Of a stretch of 64,000 nt of DNA, positions 23,001 to 33,563 are shown one piece after another. The translations under genes were made by a program, and so were the position numbers. Origin of the DNA: Straminergon stramineum (lineage: Eukaryota; Streptophyta; Bryopsida; Hypnales; Calliergonaceae); contig OY987271.1 in the NCBI GenBank assembly GCA_963920665.1, positions 19,533,350 through 19,597,349 of the forward strand. Direction: 5' to 3'. The notes under the pieces were generated by a model, which was not told the origin of the DNA, ran no database searches, and saw nothing but the letters and a program-made list of their open reading frames with translations. Position 1 is the stretch's first letter, and each line of letters opens with the position of its first letter.

Positions 23001-24177
23001 ATGTAAAGGGTTTAACCCCTAAAAAATCAGGTTTGAAATGACCAATTTACTGTCAATACAATAAAATTCGGACGAGACAAATTTTATATCACCAGAATCG
23101 GCAAAGAACAGCACACGTGCTGGTAAGAAAAAAAAAATGGAGAAAAAAAAGTCTCCATATGAACAATTCAAAACTGCTAAAGAAAACCCGGGACCCAATT
23201 TGAGATACTTGTCTGACGTTGAAGAAGAGAAAGAATGAAATGAAAATCAATCTTAGGGCCGACAATTATCTAATTTTCGATGAACGAGATGCAAATTTGG
23301 TTTGAGGGATTGCAATGACTTACCCCAGTTCTGGAGTCGGCGATTTTTAAGAGTTTTCCACTTCGCGACTGGAGCGCCCTGCACCTGCACACATACGATC
23401 GTTTATGGTTTTGTAAACACCAACTCAATTGATCATATTGTAAAAAATATGCTTCAGATAGGGCCAAACTTCGTATCACCGAAATCAGCAAAGAACATGG
23501 CATGCGTTCATCAAAATTTAGATAAAAAATAATAAGAGAAAGTTTCCACATCAACTACTCAAAACAGTAGAAAATAACATGAGACCCAATTCGAGCTTCT
23601 TGGGTTCCATCATCCAAAATACAAGATTGAGATCAAAAATTGAAAATTGGAGATGAAACATCCCGGGAGTACATGCACGCTTTTCATTCTATTGCAGGGA
23701 AGGTAAGAGCGTGCCCTAGTCAAAATCCAATCTAAACCCTAATATCGAAGTCTTCAATCATGCATTTAAGCGAAGGGACACTTTCAAAACACCACAGCTG
23801 CAGCAAAGTTTGAAAATTCATAACTAATTCCACAAGAATCCTAAAAATACGAAACAAATTAGGTTCGATTCAGCTTCCACTTGTCTTCCAAGCAAAATTC
23901 ACTGCAAAATGCCCATCCCCATAAACCTCAAAAGAGCACTCTCAACTCACAAAAAGAGCAATGAGTCGATCAGAATCATGAAACATACAAATGCCGCTAA
24001 GTTCACATCAGGCGACAGAATGCCAACCTCGTGGATGAGAGAGGACTGCTCGGAAGTGGAAACGAAATCGGGGACGTAGAAAATGGTGGGCAACGAGCCA
24101 ACGCGAAATCGATCCAACCCCGCCGACGAGGACGACGACGATGTTGCCGGCGTCAGAGATGGTGAGGCGCCCACCAT
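20040..24177 (-). CDS. ALKBH6: ALKBH6-like Fe(II)/2-oxoglutarate-dependent dioxygenase, 8 exons
   Basis: Exons on the minus strand are 24177-24028, 23384-23324, 22967-22929, 22667-22555, 22205-22094, 21196-21086, 20643-20594 and 20228-20040. Every intron has GT-AG ends and all phases agree, giving 274 residues with one start and one stop. Recognisable ALKBH6 blocks: FRVGSLPTIFYVPDF (exon 1), APVAKWKTLKNRRLQNWGG (exons 2-3), FPARINHVLVNEYLPGQGI (exon 4), HQDGPVYHPVVAILSLG (exon 5), CSLVLMPGSLLVFKD (exon 6), YLHGIDEAYEDLL (exon 7) and RTGTRISLTCRQVPK (exon 8). The likely iron ligands are H123, D125 and H199; R256 and R262 fit the 2-oxoglutarate-binding arginines. AlkB-family enzymes remove alkyl groups from nucleic acids; the substrate of this subgroup is less certain. 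Introns 1, 2, 4 and 5 carry copies of one TTAA-type repeat, and intron 6 another MITE. Residue 122 is Ser, next to HxD, where relatives I know usually have Pro. Confidence 0.9.
20774..20942. mobile_element. 169-bp MITE in ALKBH6 intron 6
   Basis: The ends AACTTTAGACA and TGTCTAAAAGTT are inverted. The arms stay similar for about 60 bp, including CTCCGTATGGTCACAATGA (left) and its complement (right). Almost the whole element folds back on itself. Confidence 0.65.
21309..22038 (+). repeat. Adjoining TTAA-type MITE copies in ALKBH6 intron 5
   Basis: At least three related units of about 200-285 bp lie end to end in the same orientation. One starts TTAACCCCTTAAGGACC (21309). One starts after a degenerate GAGGTCAA junction (about 21598). 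One starts TTAACCCCGAAGACC (21817) and ends GGGGTGTTAA (about 22038). They share a GGATTCATGGTTT-like start, a GGGGTCATATTCT / GGGCCATATTCTT middle and an AAACCGTTAAAAAACA / AAACTGCTAAAAAACA end. Confidence 0.6.
22238..22482 (+). mobile_element. TTAA-flanked 245-bp MITE in ALKBH6 intron 4
   Basis: It starts CCCCTAAAGGAC after TTAA (22234-22237) and ends GAGGGG before TTAA (22483-22486). A TTAA duplication with C-rich termini matches piggyBac-type insertion. It begins only about 30 bp upstream (in transcription terms, beyond the acceptor) of exon 5. Confidence 0.65.
23012..23220 (+). repeat. TTAA-type MITE remnant in ALKBH6 intron 2
   Basis: It begins TTAACCCCTAAAAAATCAG and shares AGGTTTGAAATGACCAAT, ATATCACCAGAATCGGCAAA and TTCAAAACTGCTAAAGAAAA with the copies in introns 1 and 5. 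The right terminus has been lost. Confidence 0.6.
23405..23610 (+). repeat. TTAA-type MITE remnant in ALKBH6 intron 1
   Basis: Homologous to the intron 2 copy over about 200 bp (for example GTATCACCGAAATCAGCAAA and ACTCAAAACAGTAGAAAATA). Both termini are degenerate. Confidence 0.55.
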
Positions 24178-24439
24178 GGTCGAGACTTAACTTTGATCTT
24201 CGGCGCTCGTACTCTTCACCATCGCCACCGGTAAGTCGCAAAAAACAGAGCAAATCTCCAAACACAACTTTTCAAGCACGCTCCCATCCATGAAGACTCC
24301 CAAATAATCTCTAATCCAATGAAACTAAGGTAACTACACCTAAAATCGCCCAAGTAAGCAATTCTCCACGAGTGGTTCCCATTATTATATTGAAAATCAT
24401 TTTGCGGTTATTTGTTGGTAGTCAAAAGAGGATTTTAGA

Positions 24440-25110
24440 TTCTCTTAGAGTGTTTTTTTTGGACACTATATGAATAAATTATGAATTTTCAAAGTACTAG
24501 AAATAGGTATTTTTAAAATCAATCACAGACTCTCATGAATAGTGGGAGGTCAATTTAGGCAAGAATCTAGAGTGTTCAGTTTTGAAAGTGGTTGACATTA
24601 GGATTAGTTACCTTATTTGTAGAAGAAAAAGTACATTTGGCATAGTTGTTGTCTTTGGTAAAATTGCAATTTATTGTATGCCAGAGAAAATATTTTGGCT
24701 CAGTTAAGCATATATTACTTACTTTTCATCCCAAAAATACCTAGTTGGATCATCCATTTTGCAAAGCATAAAAACAATTGAAACCCCAAGAATCCTAACT
24801 AAGCTATGCACATCTATAATCAACATTGCCCAAAATGCAACTCCTACATTTGAATCAAAAAGCAACATAAATAACCAAATGTTGATTATAGAAGATGTAC
24901 AAAATCAAAATACAAGAGTCTAACAAAGCTTGGTAGTGTTGTTTTTAGATATACTTAGAGATAGCATTTTGGAAAATTCATAACTTGTTCACATTGTGTC
25001 AAAATTATGCATATTAGTGTGTGTTGAAATTCTCTTTTGGTTGCCAATAAGATCTAATAAAATAATTTTTGATTTATAATATTAACTATATTGAGTTGCA
25101 ACCATACTAA
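24440..25110. repeat. Diverged copy of a foldback repeat family
   Basis: The right arm (about 24770-25110) matches the right arm of the foldback at 42066-42360, for example AATCAACATTGCCCAAAATG and GATCTAATAAAATAATTT. A weak left arm lies near 24450-24510. Non-coding. Confidence 0.5.
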
Positions 25111-25723
25111 TAATAAAATTTAATAATATGGTACTTATAGTATTATTTACCCCTATCGTATAACTTGCTCTAATTCTCATTCAATTGACAATTAGTGTTC
25201 ATGTTGAATACAAATTTAGTGTTGGATGAACTATTATGGTCCTAACTTAGTTTTTTTGGTGGAAATTTTAGTTGACAATTAGTGTTCATATTGCCATTTA
25301 GTATTGGTAACATCAATGACATTGTTGCCATTTAACTAGTGTTAAGGTAGAAACACCCAAACTTGCCTTTGTAGTGTACCCATTCATGTACAATAGATTT
25401 TCCTTGAAGAGTCTCTAGACTTCCATTAATAAAAGTATACTTCAAAACTGTCATTAAACTATCCCCTAACTAATTTGGGATTAGTTGACTACTCATTTTG
25501 TAAAATTTCAGTTCTAAATCCAACTATATTATAGTTTCAGAAATATAGGGAACTTCCACTTTGAAAATTCATAGAAATTACATGCCACATCCAATTTTTT
25601 TTTTTTTTTTTCAATTCATGATTTTCAATTGCTAATACTATAGAAATATTTTTTTAGTAAAAGGTGCCTCCAACTATATTAAATTGTTTATATTGGCAAT
25701 TTCAAGTGTTTCCACCATAAAGT
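25111..25723. other. AT-rich spacer; no recognised gene
   Basis: The phrase GACAATTAGTGTTCAT recurs (about 25189 and 25275) and TTAGTGTTGGA/TTAGTATTGGT variants occur nearby. No coding seen. Confidence 0.35.
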
Positions 25724-25864
25724 TAAGGTAGGAGGCTCTTGAAGTGACCGGTTTCTAATTGCAAATCCTATCTAGGAATGAATGACATATTGTTTGAAAT
25801 ATCTATTACTGTCAATGATGAGTTGGGTAGGCTTAAATGGTCACTTCCAGAGCCTCCTACCTTA
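25724..25864. mobile_element. 141-bp MITE with TAAGGTAGG ends
   Basis: AAGGTAGGAGGCTCTTGAAG at the left and its near-perfect complement CTTCCAGAGCCTCCTACCTT at the right (one mismatch over 25 bp). The terminal TAAGGTAGG is shared with the element at 37279-37501. Confidence 0.7.
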
Positions 25865-26305
25865 GTGATTAGTGTTGCAAATACTACATTTTATTGTTAA
25901 CTACATTTCATTATGAGAGTAGTGACAATTATAGGTGCGTACGCCTTAGTGAATGGGCTCCGTGGACCGTATTGTAAGTTCGTAACAGACTCTCCCAAGT
26001 CCCAATTGGGAGCAAGAAAGCTGCAACAAGGCGAACAATGGTTTAGGGTTTAACATCGTTCAGGGTTTCATATTTGTCTTTCTTGAGGTCCTCGTATAAT
26101 CGGTTGCTTTCTGCTGTTTGTTATTCACTGTTGTTTGTTTCATGGTTACTGTCCCTCTGTTTGTGCTTCCTAGTTCACTCCCAGTTGCGCGTTCGCTTTA
26201 GGCACTACGGTAGCTCGGGCTTTGTCGTAATTGTGCAAAAACTCTTCGCATTTTCTAGAACCCTGTTTCCCGAACCTTTGCGAAGTTGTTGCTTGGTTTG
26301 TGGCG

Positions 26306-26518
26306 ATGGCGGGTGCAGGCAAGCTTCTGGGAATGGACAAGCTGCGGGCGCAAAACCTCCTTGTGGCGGGCGGCCTGACCTCCTTCGTGGGCGCCGTCTA
26401 CTTCTACACCATGAAGGCCGTGGGCTCCGGCGACGACCTTCAAGAGGCCGTCCAAATCTTGAACCAGGAGAAGCAGGAGAAAGAAGCGACTTCCGCTGCT
26501 CCTTCCGCAGCTTCTTAG
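26306..26518 (+). CDS. COA3: COA3-like small mitochondrial membrane protein (cytochrome c oxidase assembly)
   Basis: A 70-residue protein starts at the ATG in TGGCGATGGCGG, a good plant start context. The frame is open further upstream, but the sequence there does not resemble the family. It has a short basic N-terminus, then RAQNLLVAGGLTSFVGAVYF at about residues 14-33 as a single membrane segment, then YTM, an acidic stretch and a charged, coiled-coil-like tail ending in A/S-rich residues. The order R-x-x-N, hydrophobic helix, Y-x-Y-T is the core signature of the Coa3/CCDC56 family, inner-membrane proteins that help COX1 maturation; this protein is shorter than the human member. The GC-rich, CpG-rich coding region stands out from its surroundings. 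The assignment rests on motif recall over a short protein, so another small single-pass protein is possible. The upstream region from about 25930 looks like its promoter and leader. Confidence 0.65.
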   Translation: MAGAGKLLGMDKLRAQNLLVAGGLTSFVGAVYFYTMKAVGSGDDLQEAVQILNQEKQEKEATSAAPSAAS

Positions 26519-29326
26519 CTTCACTTTGCGAACTTTCTTGTTAATCTTTCTCATCTTCTAGGACAATTTGAACCTCTGCAGGTACGGGAGCCGTTAGCAC
26601 GCCGAGAATTCGAGAATCCAGTAGAGCTCCTGGCTGCATTTTGCCGGATTAGAGTTAGGGTTCCGGTTTTAAGTTGCACGCGTCCAATTCGTGGATGTCT
26701 TTGTTCTTGCAGTAGATCCCGTTTATGAATTCTCGGGGGCTTTATTGAGATTACGCGTGAAATTTTGATGGGATTCCACTGCACTGGGATATAGGAGTGG
26801 TATACTCGAATTAGTTGTGAAGAAGCGGCTGCTTGTGATTAACTTCTCAATTGCTTAAGCCCATCAAGACTCCTATAACTTACTGTTACATTTGACTCTT
26901 GAATGGAATGGGAGAGACCAAGTGTAGAAAGTACTATAGTGCTGGCATTTCCCGTTCCTGTACCGAGAAGATCTCCGTTTAGATTTAGAGTGTGTATATT
27001 GTTCATTGTCCCGAGTAATGTGTTCTTATGCTGTCTTGAATTTCTGGTTATGTCAAAAATGTGGTCGTATTCAAGGGATCTATTAGCAGGTTTCCGAATA
27101 GTTGATGAGGCACATTATATGAGATCAATAATGCAGGATAAAAGTGGTGAATTTTTGGAACCTCGTCATTGCTCCAGGGCTAAATTGGTTAAATGTAGTC
27201 GAGAGTACCTAATTTGAAACCCTATTTGGAATCTGGTGTCCACCCCAGTGCTCGGCGACATCTTTCAAAATCTTCCATTTAATGTTGGAAAAGTTGTTGA
27301 AAAATGAAGTTGTGTTACAGGGGCAAGCTCTGTCTAAGGAACGAGAATCTCCAACAACGGAAATGACTACTTGTACTCTGAAACCTAGAGTTGGCATGAG
27401 AATGTTGCTATCGCAAAGCGCACTTCATATATTGCTTTTGATTGTTAGTCCTGTGGTTGCGCCGACATTGCCCAGTCTGTTGGCGAATCCCTATGTTGTC
27501 TTTGTCCTTTGTGAACATCGTTTCGAATGGTATCGTGTGTGTTGGACACAGCAGGACAGTTTCAGTATATTCTTTTTTGCTTTCACATCACACCTTCAGA
27601 AGGCTCCGAAAGGTTACATCTAATAAGCGAATACAATTCACTTGGCTTACAATATGGAAAGCCACAGCAACTCCCCGAGAACCGAATAATTCGGTCAATT
27701 CAGTTGGTTTGATTTCGAATTAATTCTAATTCTACTCCACTGCAGATGTTGAATGGCAATTAAACATTCGAGCAGGGTGAAAGTTATTTAGGATTATGAG
27801 TTTTGAGGGATTTTTCTAAACAGGACGTCCTGTGAAGTTGGTCTTGAAGCCAAACAACGGCAGTGATTGATTCAGAATGGAGTCGGTGTTGCAGCCTCGA
27901 GATTCTAAAAAGTGCTCGACTTTCTCGGCAAGTGGAGCGAGGATTTTGTGTACTTGATTACTTCCTGACTCGTGTGCCTTGCAATTTGAATTTGGTGACA
28001 AAGGAATTTTGTAAAAGGCGAGGTTCTCAATTACAGTGAAGCATACCACCTGAACACTTTGAATTATTCCAATGGCGCCCTGCACTGTATTTCCTTGATT
28101 GAAATCTCATCTTGAAATCGGCTGCATGGTACGTAGAAAGCTCCTTTATCGAATACTGTGTTGCTTTTCTGTATCAGATGCTAAGTAAAGTCCAGCGGCG
28201 CTCCACCTAGACTAAATGAAGGAGTTTCTCAATGAAGTTGAAACGGGCGTCCCTTCAAACTCAGCAATGGACGAATTGAAGCAGGTGAACGTCTAAAACT
28301 CCAGCACGCTTTGCACACACGCTGCAGACGCACCATGAGAAGCATTGTCAGGGAGAAACAATGCAACAATGCTGGATACTGACGAATCGTTTGAAATCCA
28401 CGAGATTTTAGGGTTTAGGGGTTTTCCAAATCTTAGAATCTTCACTCAAATCCTAGAGTATGAGTTGTCAAAGAAAGATTTAGGGTTTAAGGATTTTGAT
28501 AGATCTCCAAAGGTTGTTTGGAGTTGGATTCCACACTTGTGAGACCCGCTCTCATCTGACTGTCACCTCCGACAATCTGCATAGAATCCTTAAAATTTCT
28601 ATTTTAATCCTGGGGTCTGCACCGAAGTGTGGTTGGTTGGTGAACCCATGAATCCTCACTCTTTGGCTTAAGTTAATTTATATTTTGAAACATGATCAAG
28701 TGTGTGATGCAGACTTGATCAGTGGTTAAGTCATGTTGGCTAAATCATCGTAAGTGTGTGATTCAGAGGTTAACAGCATCTCACTCTGGTTTATTATTGA
28801 TCCTGTTGCAAATGTGTGAGTGCCAAGGTTGGATCCAGATTTGCTCGAGTTGCTGTGTTTATGGTTTTTGTCAAGTTTGAATAATCCAAGAGGTGTAAAT
28901 TATTCTTTCCATTGTTGAATTAGTCAACTAATTGAATAAGATTGGACCAAGTGTATGGGGTCAAGAACTCAAGATTCATGTGAGCAAATTATTTGACTGA
29001 ATACGAGTAATGGAATCAGCATTCTCTGTATCCAGCTATATCCAAATATATCCTGTGAGGATTTCTCGAAACTGGCGCATCAGCATTCATCATCAAGCGT
29101 GCAATATTTTTACGAATTAAGCCTACTTGGACTGTTCTGCACTTACTACGTTGGAACCCACATTCCCTCCCTTGGAACCAGAAGAAGAATAACTGAAGTG
29201 CAGGTTACCTTTGAGGCTGGTGTGAATGAAGAGCCTGCTCATCTTGGGTACAACTTGAAATTCATTTGAATAGCAAAAGTTACACCAAGACGACATACAT
29301 TCATTAGAGGGGAGACTCGTTCATGA
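26519..29326. other. 3' flank of COA3-like gene; no recognised gene
   Basis: The first few hundred bases are probably 3' UTR. Open frames of 60-113 codons occur on both strands without known motifs. Composition stays more mixed than in the AT-rich repeats beyond 29.3 kb, so unrecognised non-coding or fast-evolving genic sequence is possible. Confidence 0.4.
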
Positions 29327-29330
29327 TTAA

Positions 29331-30276
29331 CCCCTAAATGTATTTGACTATGTTTTCATCAAAAACACTCCAAAACTGCCATTTTTAGTACAAGTACCAA
29401 ATTTTAGAAAAAAATACATTTTCGGACACATGTAACCATAGGATCTTGTAGTACGATGGGTTGAGAAGATGTAAGAAAATTTTTAGAAATTTTCACCGTG
29501 TAGATTGCAAGATATTAGCGTTTAAATTGACAAAAAGCCTTCTAGGGGCCCTGCAAAAACCCAGGCAGCTGCACTTCACAAGGTCAGATCATTATGAAAA
29601 AATGTCCAAAATGGTTGTAACTCTTTGGATTCACTCTTCAAGTCAAATTGGCTACATGCTTGAAAATTTTTAGATTATTTGGAATAGTACAACATCTAGG
29701 AAAAAATTAGTAAGTAAAAAGAAGTAGAGAATGATTCAAAACACTAAATTGTTAACAATTTATTTATGGAATTGAAAAATGCCAATCCCAATGGTTGTAA
29801 TGTTGTGATAAACAATCTACACCTCACGTTGTTTTTTTTTCCAAAAATAATGAAAATTAAGTTAAATAAAGGTCTTCAAAGTTTATTTTAGAGTGGAGAT
29901 TACATGACTACCCACAAATTACCCATAAGTAAAACTCTTTGTAACTTTCATCTCATAAATCAAAATGGAATGATTCAAAGCTTTCCATGTATACATAAAT
30001 CTAGAAAACCAATTTCAAATTTTTATTTTAAAAAAAAGTGATTTTTAAAGATTTTTTTTTGCTGCCCGAACTGCCTACTGAGCAATGAAAACTACATATC
30101 ATACAATAACTTTTCAACCATGTATTCAAATGTTATGTAAATTGTTGGGCCTTAAAGTTACTCCTCAGGCACATGTTCTGTGAAAATTTAAAATAAAAAT
30201 AAATAAAAATGCCACCCATAGTGAGTTGCCCCAAATCACTATGTTGCCAAAAAAACGTTGTTTGGTCCTTTAGGGG
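29331..30276 (+). mobile_element. piggyBac-type non-autonomous element, 946 bp, copy 1
   Basis: TTAA (29327-29330) is followed by CCCCTAAATG. The right end is CCTTTAGGGG followed by TAAA, one change from TTAA. The interior is non-coding and shared with the copies at 30783, 32637 and 44045, with landmarks CACTCCAAAACTGCCATTTT, GTAACCATAGGATCTTGTAG and AAATAAAGGTCTTCAAAGTT. TTAA duplication and C-rich ends are the signature of piggyBac insertion. Confidence 0.7.
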
Positions 30277-30782
30277 TAAAGGCTAAAATTAACATTATTT
30301 CAACCCATTTTGATTTGTAAGTAGAGTTCAGTGCACTCCTATCATCCTAAAACTTTGAGTTTTGGAGCCCTTATCAAAGTGTAGTTTTTGAGTACTAGAA
30401 AGTGAATTTTTTTAGGTATTTTCAAAGAGCAATAGTGGGCACTTAATTTTTGAGTGTAAGGTCATCATTTTGTGGGCAATTACTATGGGGCCTAAAACCA
30501 TGTGTGGACCTTTGTTCTGCCTCCCAAAAAAGCCTAAATCTTCATCTCCTTCAATCATGAAACACCCAATGAGATACAAAAAACAATAATGAATAGTTTT
30601 GATTGATCTTTTTAGTCATTTCATTTGTCTTTCGATTGATGATTGCATATATGGAAAGGGGACTATTGCCCAAAGTTGCTTAGCCAATCCCAAAGAACAA
30701 TATATTGAAAGTTGAATCAGATCAATTTGCAACATCTCAATGTGCAATCAAAAGATCATTTGGGGACGAAGAGAATACTTAA

Positions 30783-31705
30783 CCCCTAAACGTCCAAACT
30801 GCGTTTTTGGGCAATATAGCGATTTTGGGTAGCTCACTACAAATGGAGTTTTTCCTTTTTTTCTCTGAAATTTTCAACCAACATGTGCCTGAGGATTATC
30901 TTTAAGGCCCAATAATTTTCATAATTGTTGACTAAATGGTTAAAAAGTTATTGCATGATATGTAATTTTCATTGATCTTCGGGTAGCCAAAAAATTTCAT
31001 AAAAAAACACTTTTTTAAGAAATAAAAATCTGAAATTGGTTTTCTAGATTTATGTGTACATGGAAAGCTTTGAATCATTCCATTTTGATTTATGAGATGA
31101 AAGTTATGAGGAGTTTTAGTTTGTGGGCAATTTCAAATTCTCTACTCTAAAATAAACTTTGAAGTCCTTTATTTAACTCAATTTTCAATATTTTTTGAAA
31201 AAAATAAAATCATAGGATGTACATTGTTTATTAAAACATTACAACCATAGGGATTGGAGTTTTTCAATTCCATAACAAAATTCTTCACAAATTAGTATTT
31301 TGAATCATTCTCTATTTCTTTGTACTTACTTTTTTTTCCTATATGTTGTACAATTTCAAATGATCTGAATTTTTTCAAGCATGTAGCCGACTTGCCCTGA
31401 AGAATGAATCCAAAGAGTAACCACCATTTTGGAATTTTTTTCAAACAAATGTGGCCTTGTGAAGTGCAGCTGCCCGGTTTTTTCATAGGGCAAAAAGTTG
31501 TTTTTGCTAATTCAAAACGCTAATATCTTACATATATATGGTGGAAATTTCTGAAATTTTTTCCACATCTTCTCAAATAAGTTTAGTACAAGATCTTATG
31601 GTTACATGTGTCTGAAAATGTTTTTTTCCTAAAATTCGGTACTTGTTCTAGAAATGACAGTTTTGGAGTGTTTTTGGTGAAAACATAGTCGAAAACATTT
31701 AGGGG
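30783..31705 (-). mobile_element. piggyBac-type non-autonomous element, 923 bp, copy 2
   Basis: Flanked by intact TTAA on both sides (30779-30782 and 31706-31709). Starts CCCCTAAACG, ends CATTTAGGGG. It is in opposite orientation to copy 1, about 500 bp away, so the two form a 2.4-kb inverted repeat. Confidence 0.75.
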
Positions 31706-32632
31706 TTAACATGTAGACCTTGCAAGAATTCCTTTAGAAGAGTTTGAAGATGGGGAGTAAGTGTCATATACAATTTGTAGTATTTAAAAGGATTAACCCT
31801 AGAAGGGCTTGAAAGCCCTTTGTGGCCGTATAGTATATTATATATTTGGTGGTATTTGATTAGGAAAACATTGACATTCATTACAACGTAAATAAATGAT
31901 CATGATAGTATGTAAATAAAAATGCATCATAACTCATCTATTAAACCGCAATTGAAGAATTATAAAGCAAAATACGGGTCATATAGAGGGACCCCAAGGG
32001 TCTTTCAAGGGTTAAATATTGATGAGAAGATTAACATTGGTGACAAGGTTAACATTTTATGATGATTATAAGATTGAAGGGAGATCTATAAATGTAGGTA
32101 GAAATTGGTTATTCAGAAATCTATCTTGTGGAATAGTATGTACGTTGAATATTTGATTGCAATGTTTTCATACTTGTTTAATAGATGATTCATTCAATTT
32201 AAATTTTTTATGCAATGCTTGAATAGATGGAACATGTATAGTGTCCCTAGCATTGATTGTAAGAACTACAAGTAGTTTGACTTTCCTATGATAGTTTGTT
32301 GTATTTTCTATGAGATTCTCCTATTTACAGATTTTTAGGTTAATAGATTTAGCAAAGTACCTATCATTGCACAATGTGAATTCTATAAATTGCATAATAT
32401 AGTTTTGGATGGATTATTTGAAGTAGCACTTGTGTATGGAAGAGTTTGTATACAAGGTAGATTTGGACAAAGTTTGGAACCAAAATATATAATCACAACA
32501 AAATTCTAGCAATGCTGACAATGAAAGATTCAATGGACAAAGTTTGGAACCAAAATATATAATCACAATTAACTTCCCACAATTCTTGCAATGAAAGTTT
32601 CGTTAATAGTGGTTGAATGACACCATCGAATC
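31706..32632. other. AT-rich spacer; no recognised gene
   Basis: Contains a short direct repeat: GGACAAAGTTTGGAACCAAA at about 32464 and again at 32533. No coding seen. Confidence 0.4.
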
Positions 32633-32636
32633 TTAA

Positions 32637-33559
32637 CCTCTAAAGTTCTTTGACTATCTTATCACCAAAACCCCTCAAAAACTACCAATTCTAATACAAG
32701 TACCAAATTTTTGAAAAAGATCATTTTTGGACACATGTAACCATAGGATCTTGTAGTACACTAGATTGAGAAGATGTGGAAAAAATTTCAGAAATTTCCA
32801 CCATGTAGATTGCAAGATTTTAGCATTTGAAGTGACAAAAATCCTTTTGAGGGTCCTATGAAAAAACGGGCAGGTATACTTCACAAGGTCCCATTTGTAT
32901 GAAAAAATGTCCAAAATGGTGGTGCTTCTTTAGATTCATTCTTCAATGCAAGTAGGCTACATGCTTGAAAATTTTCAGATCATTTGGAATTGTGCAACAT
33001 ATAGGAAAAAAATAGTAAGTAGAAAGATGTAGAGAATGATTCAAAATACTAAATTGTTAACAATTTATTAATGGAATTGAAAAATCCCAAACCAATGGTT
33101 GTAATGTTGTAATAAACAATCTACATCTAATACTTTTATTTTATTTTTTTAATATTGAAAATTGAGTTAAATAAAGGACTTCAAAGTTTATTTTAGAGTA
33201 GAGAATCCATACTTGCCCACAAACTAAAACATCTCACAACTTTTGACTCATTGATCAAAATGGAATGATTCAAAGCTTACTATGTATATAGAAATCTAGA
33301 AAACCAATTTCAATTTTAATTTTTGAAAAAAATAATTTTTTCAGATCTGCCAAGACTGCCCGAGTTGATAAACAACCTACATATTAGGCCATAACTTTTG
33401 ACTCATATTTCCAAATGCCCTAAAATTTAGTGCATATGAAAGATATTCCTCGTCCACACCTTCTCTTAAAGTTTGGGCCAAAATCCTGGAAATCTCTAGT
33501 CACATGTACCTGTCCAAAAAAGTTATATTGCCAAAAAACACACCTTGGTCCTTTGGAGG
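32637..33559 (+). mobile_element. piggyBac-type non-autonomous element, 923 bp, copy 3
   Basis: TTAA flanks at 32633-32636 and 33560-33563. Ends are CCTCTAAAG and CCTTTGGAGG, one base changed symmetrically from the other copies. Same orientation and interior as copy 1. Confidence 0.7.
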
Positions 33560-33563
33560 TTAA

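Noticed and set aside
26903..27723. Frames of 93-113 codons downstream of the COA3-like gene as separate genes
   Set aside because: Overlapping frames on both strands, no motif, and position consistent with 3' flank.
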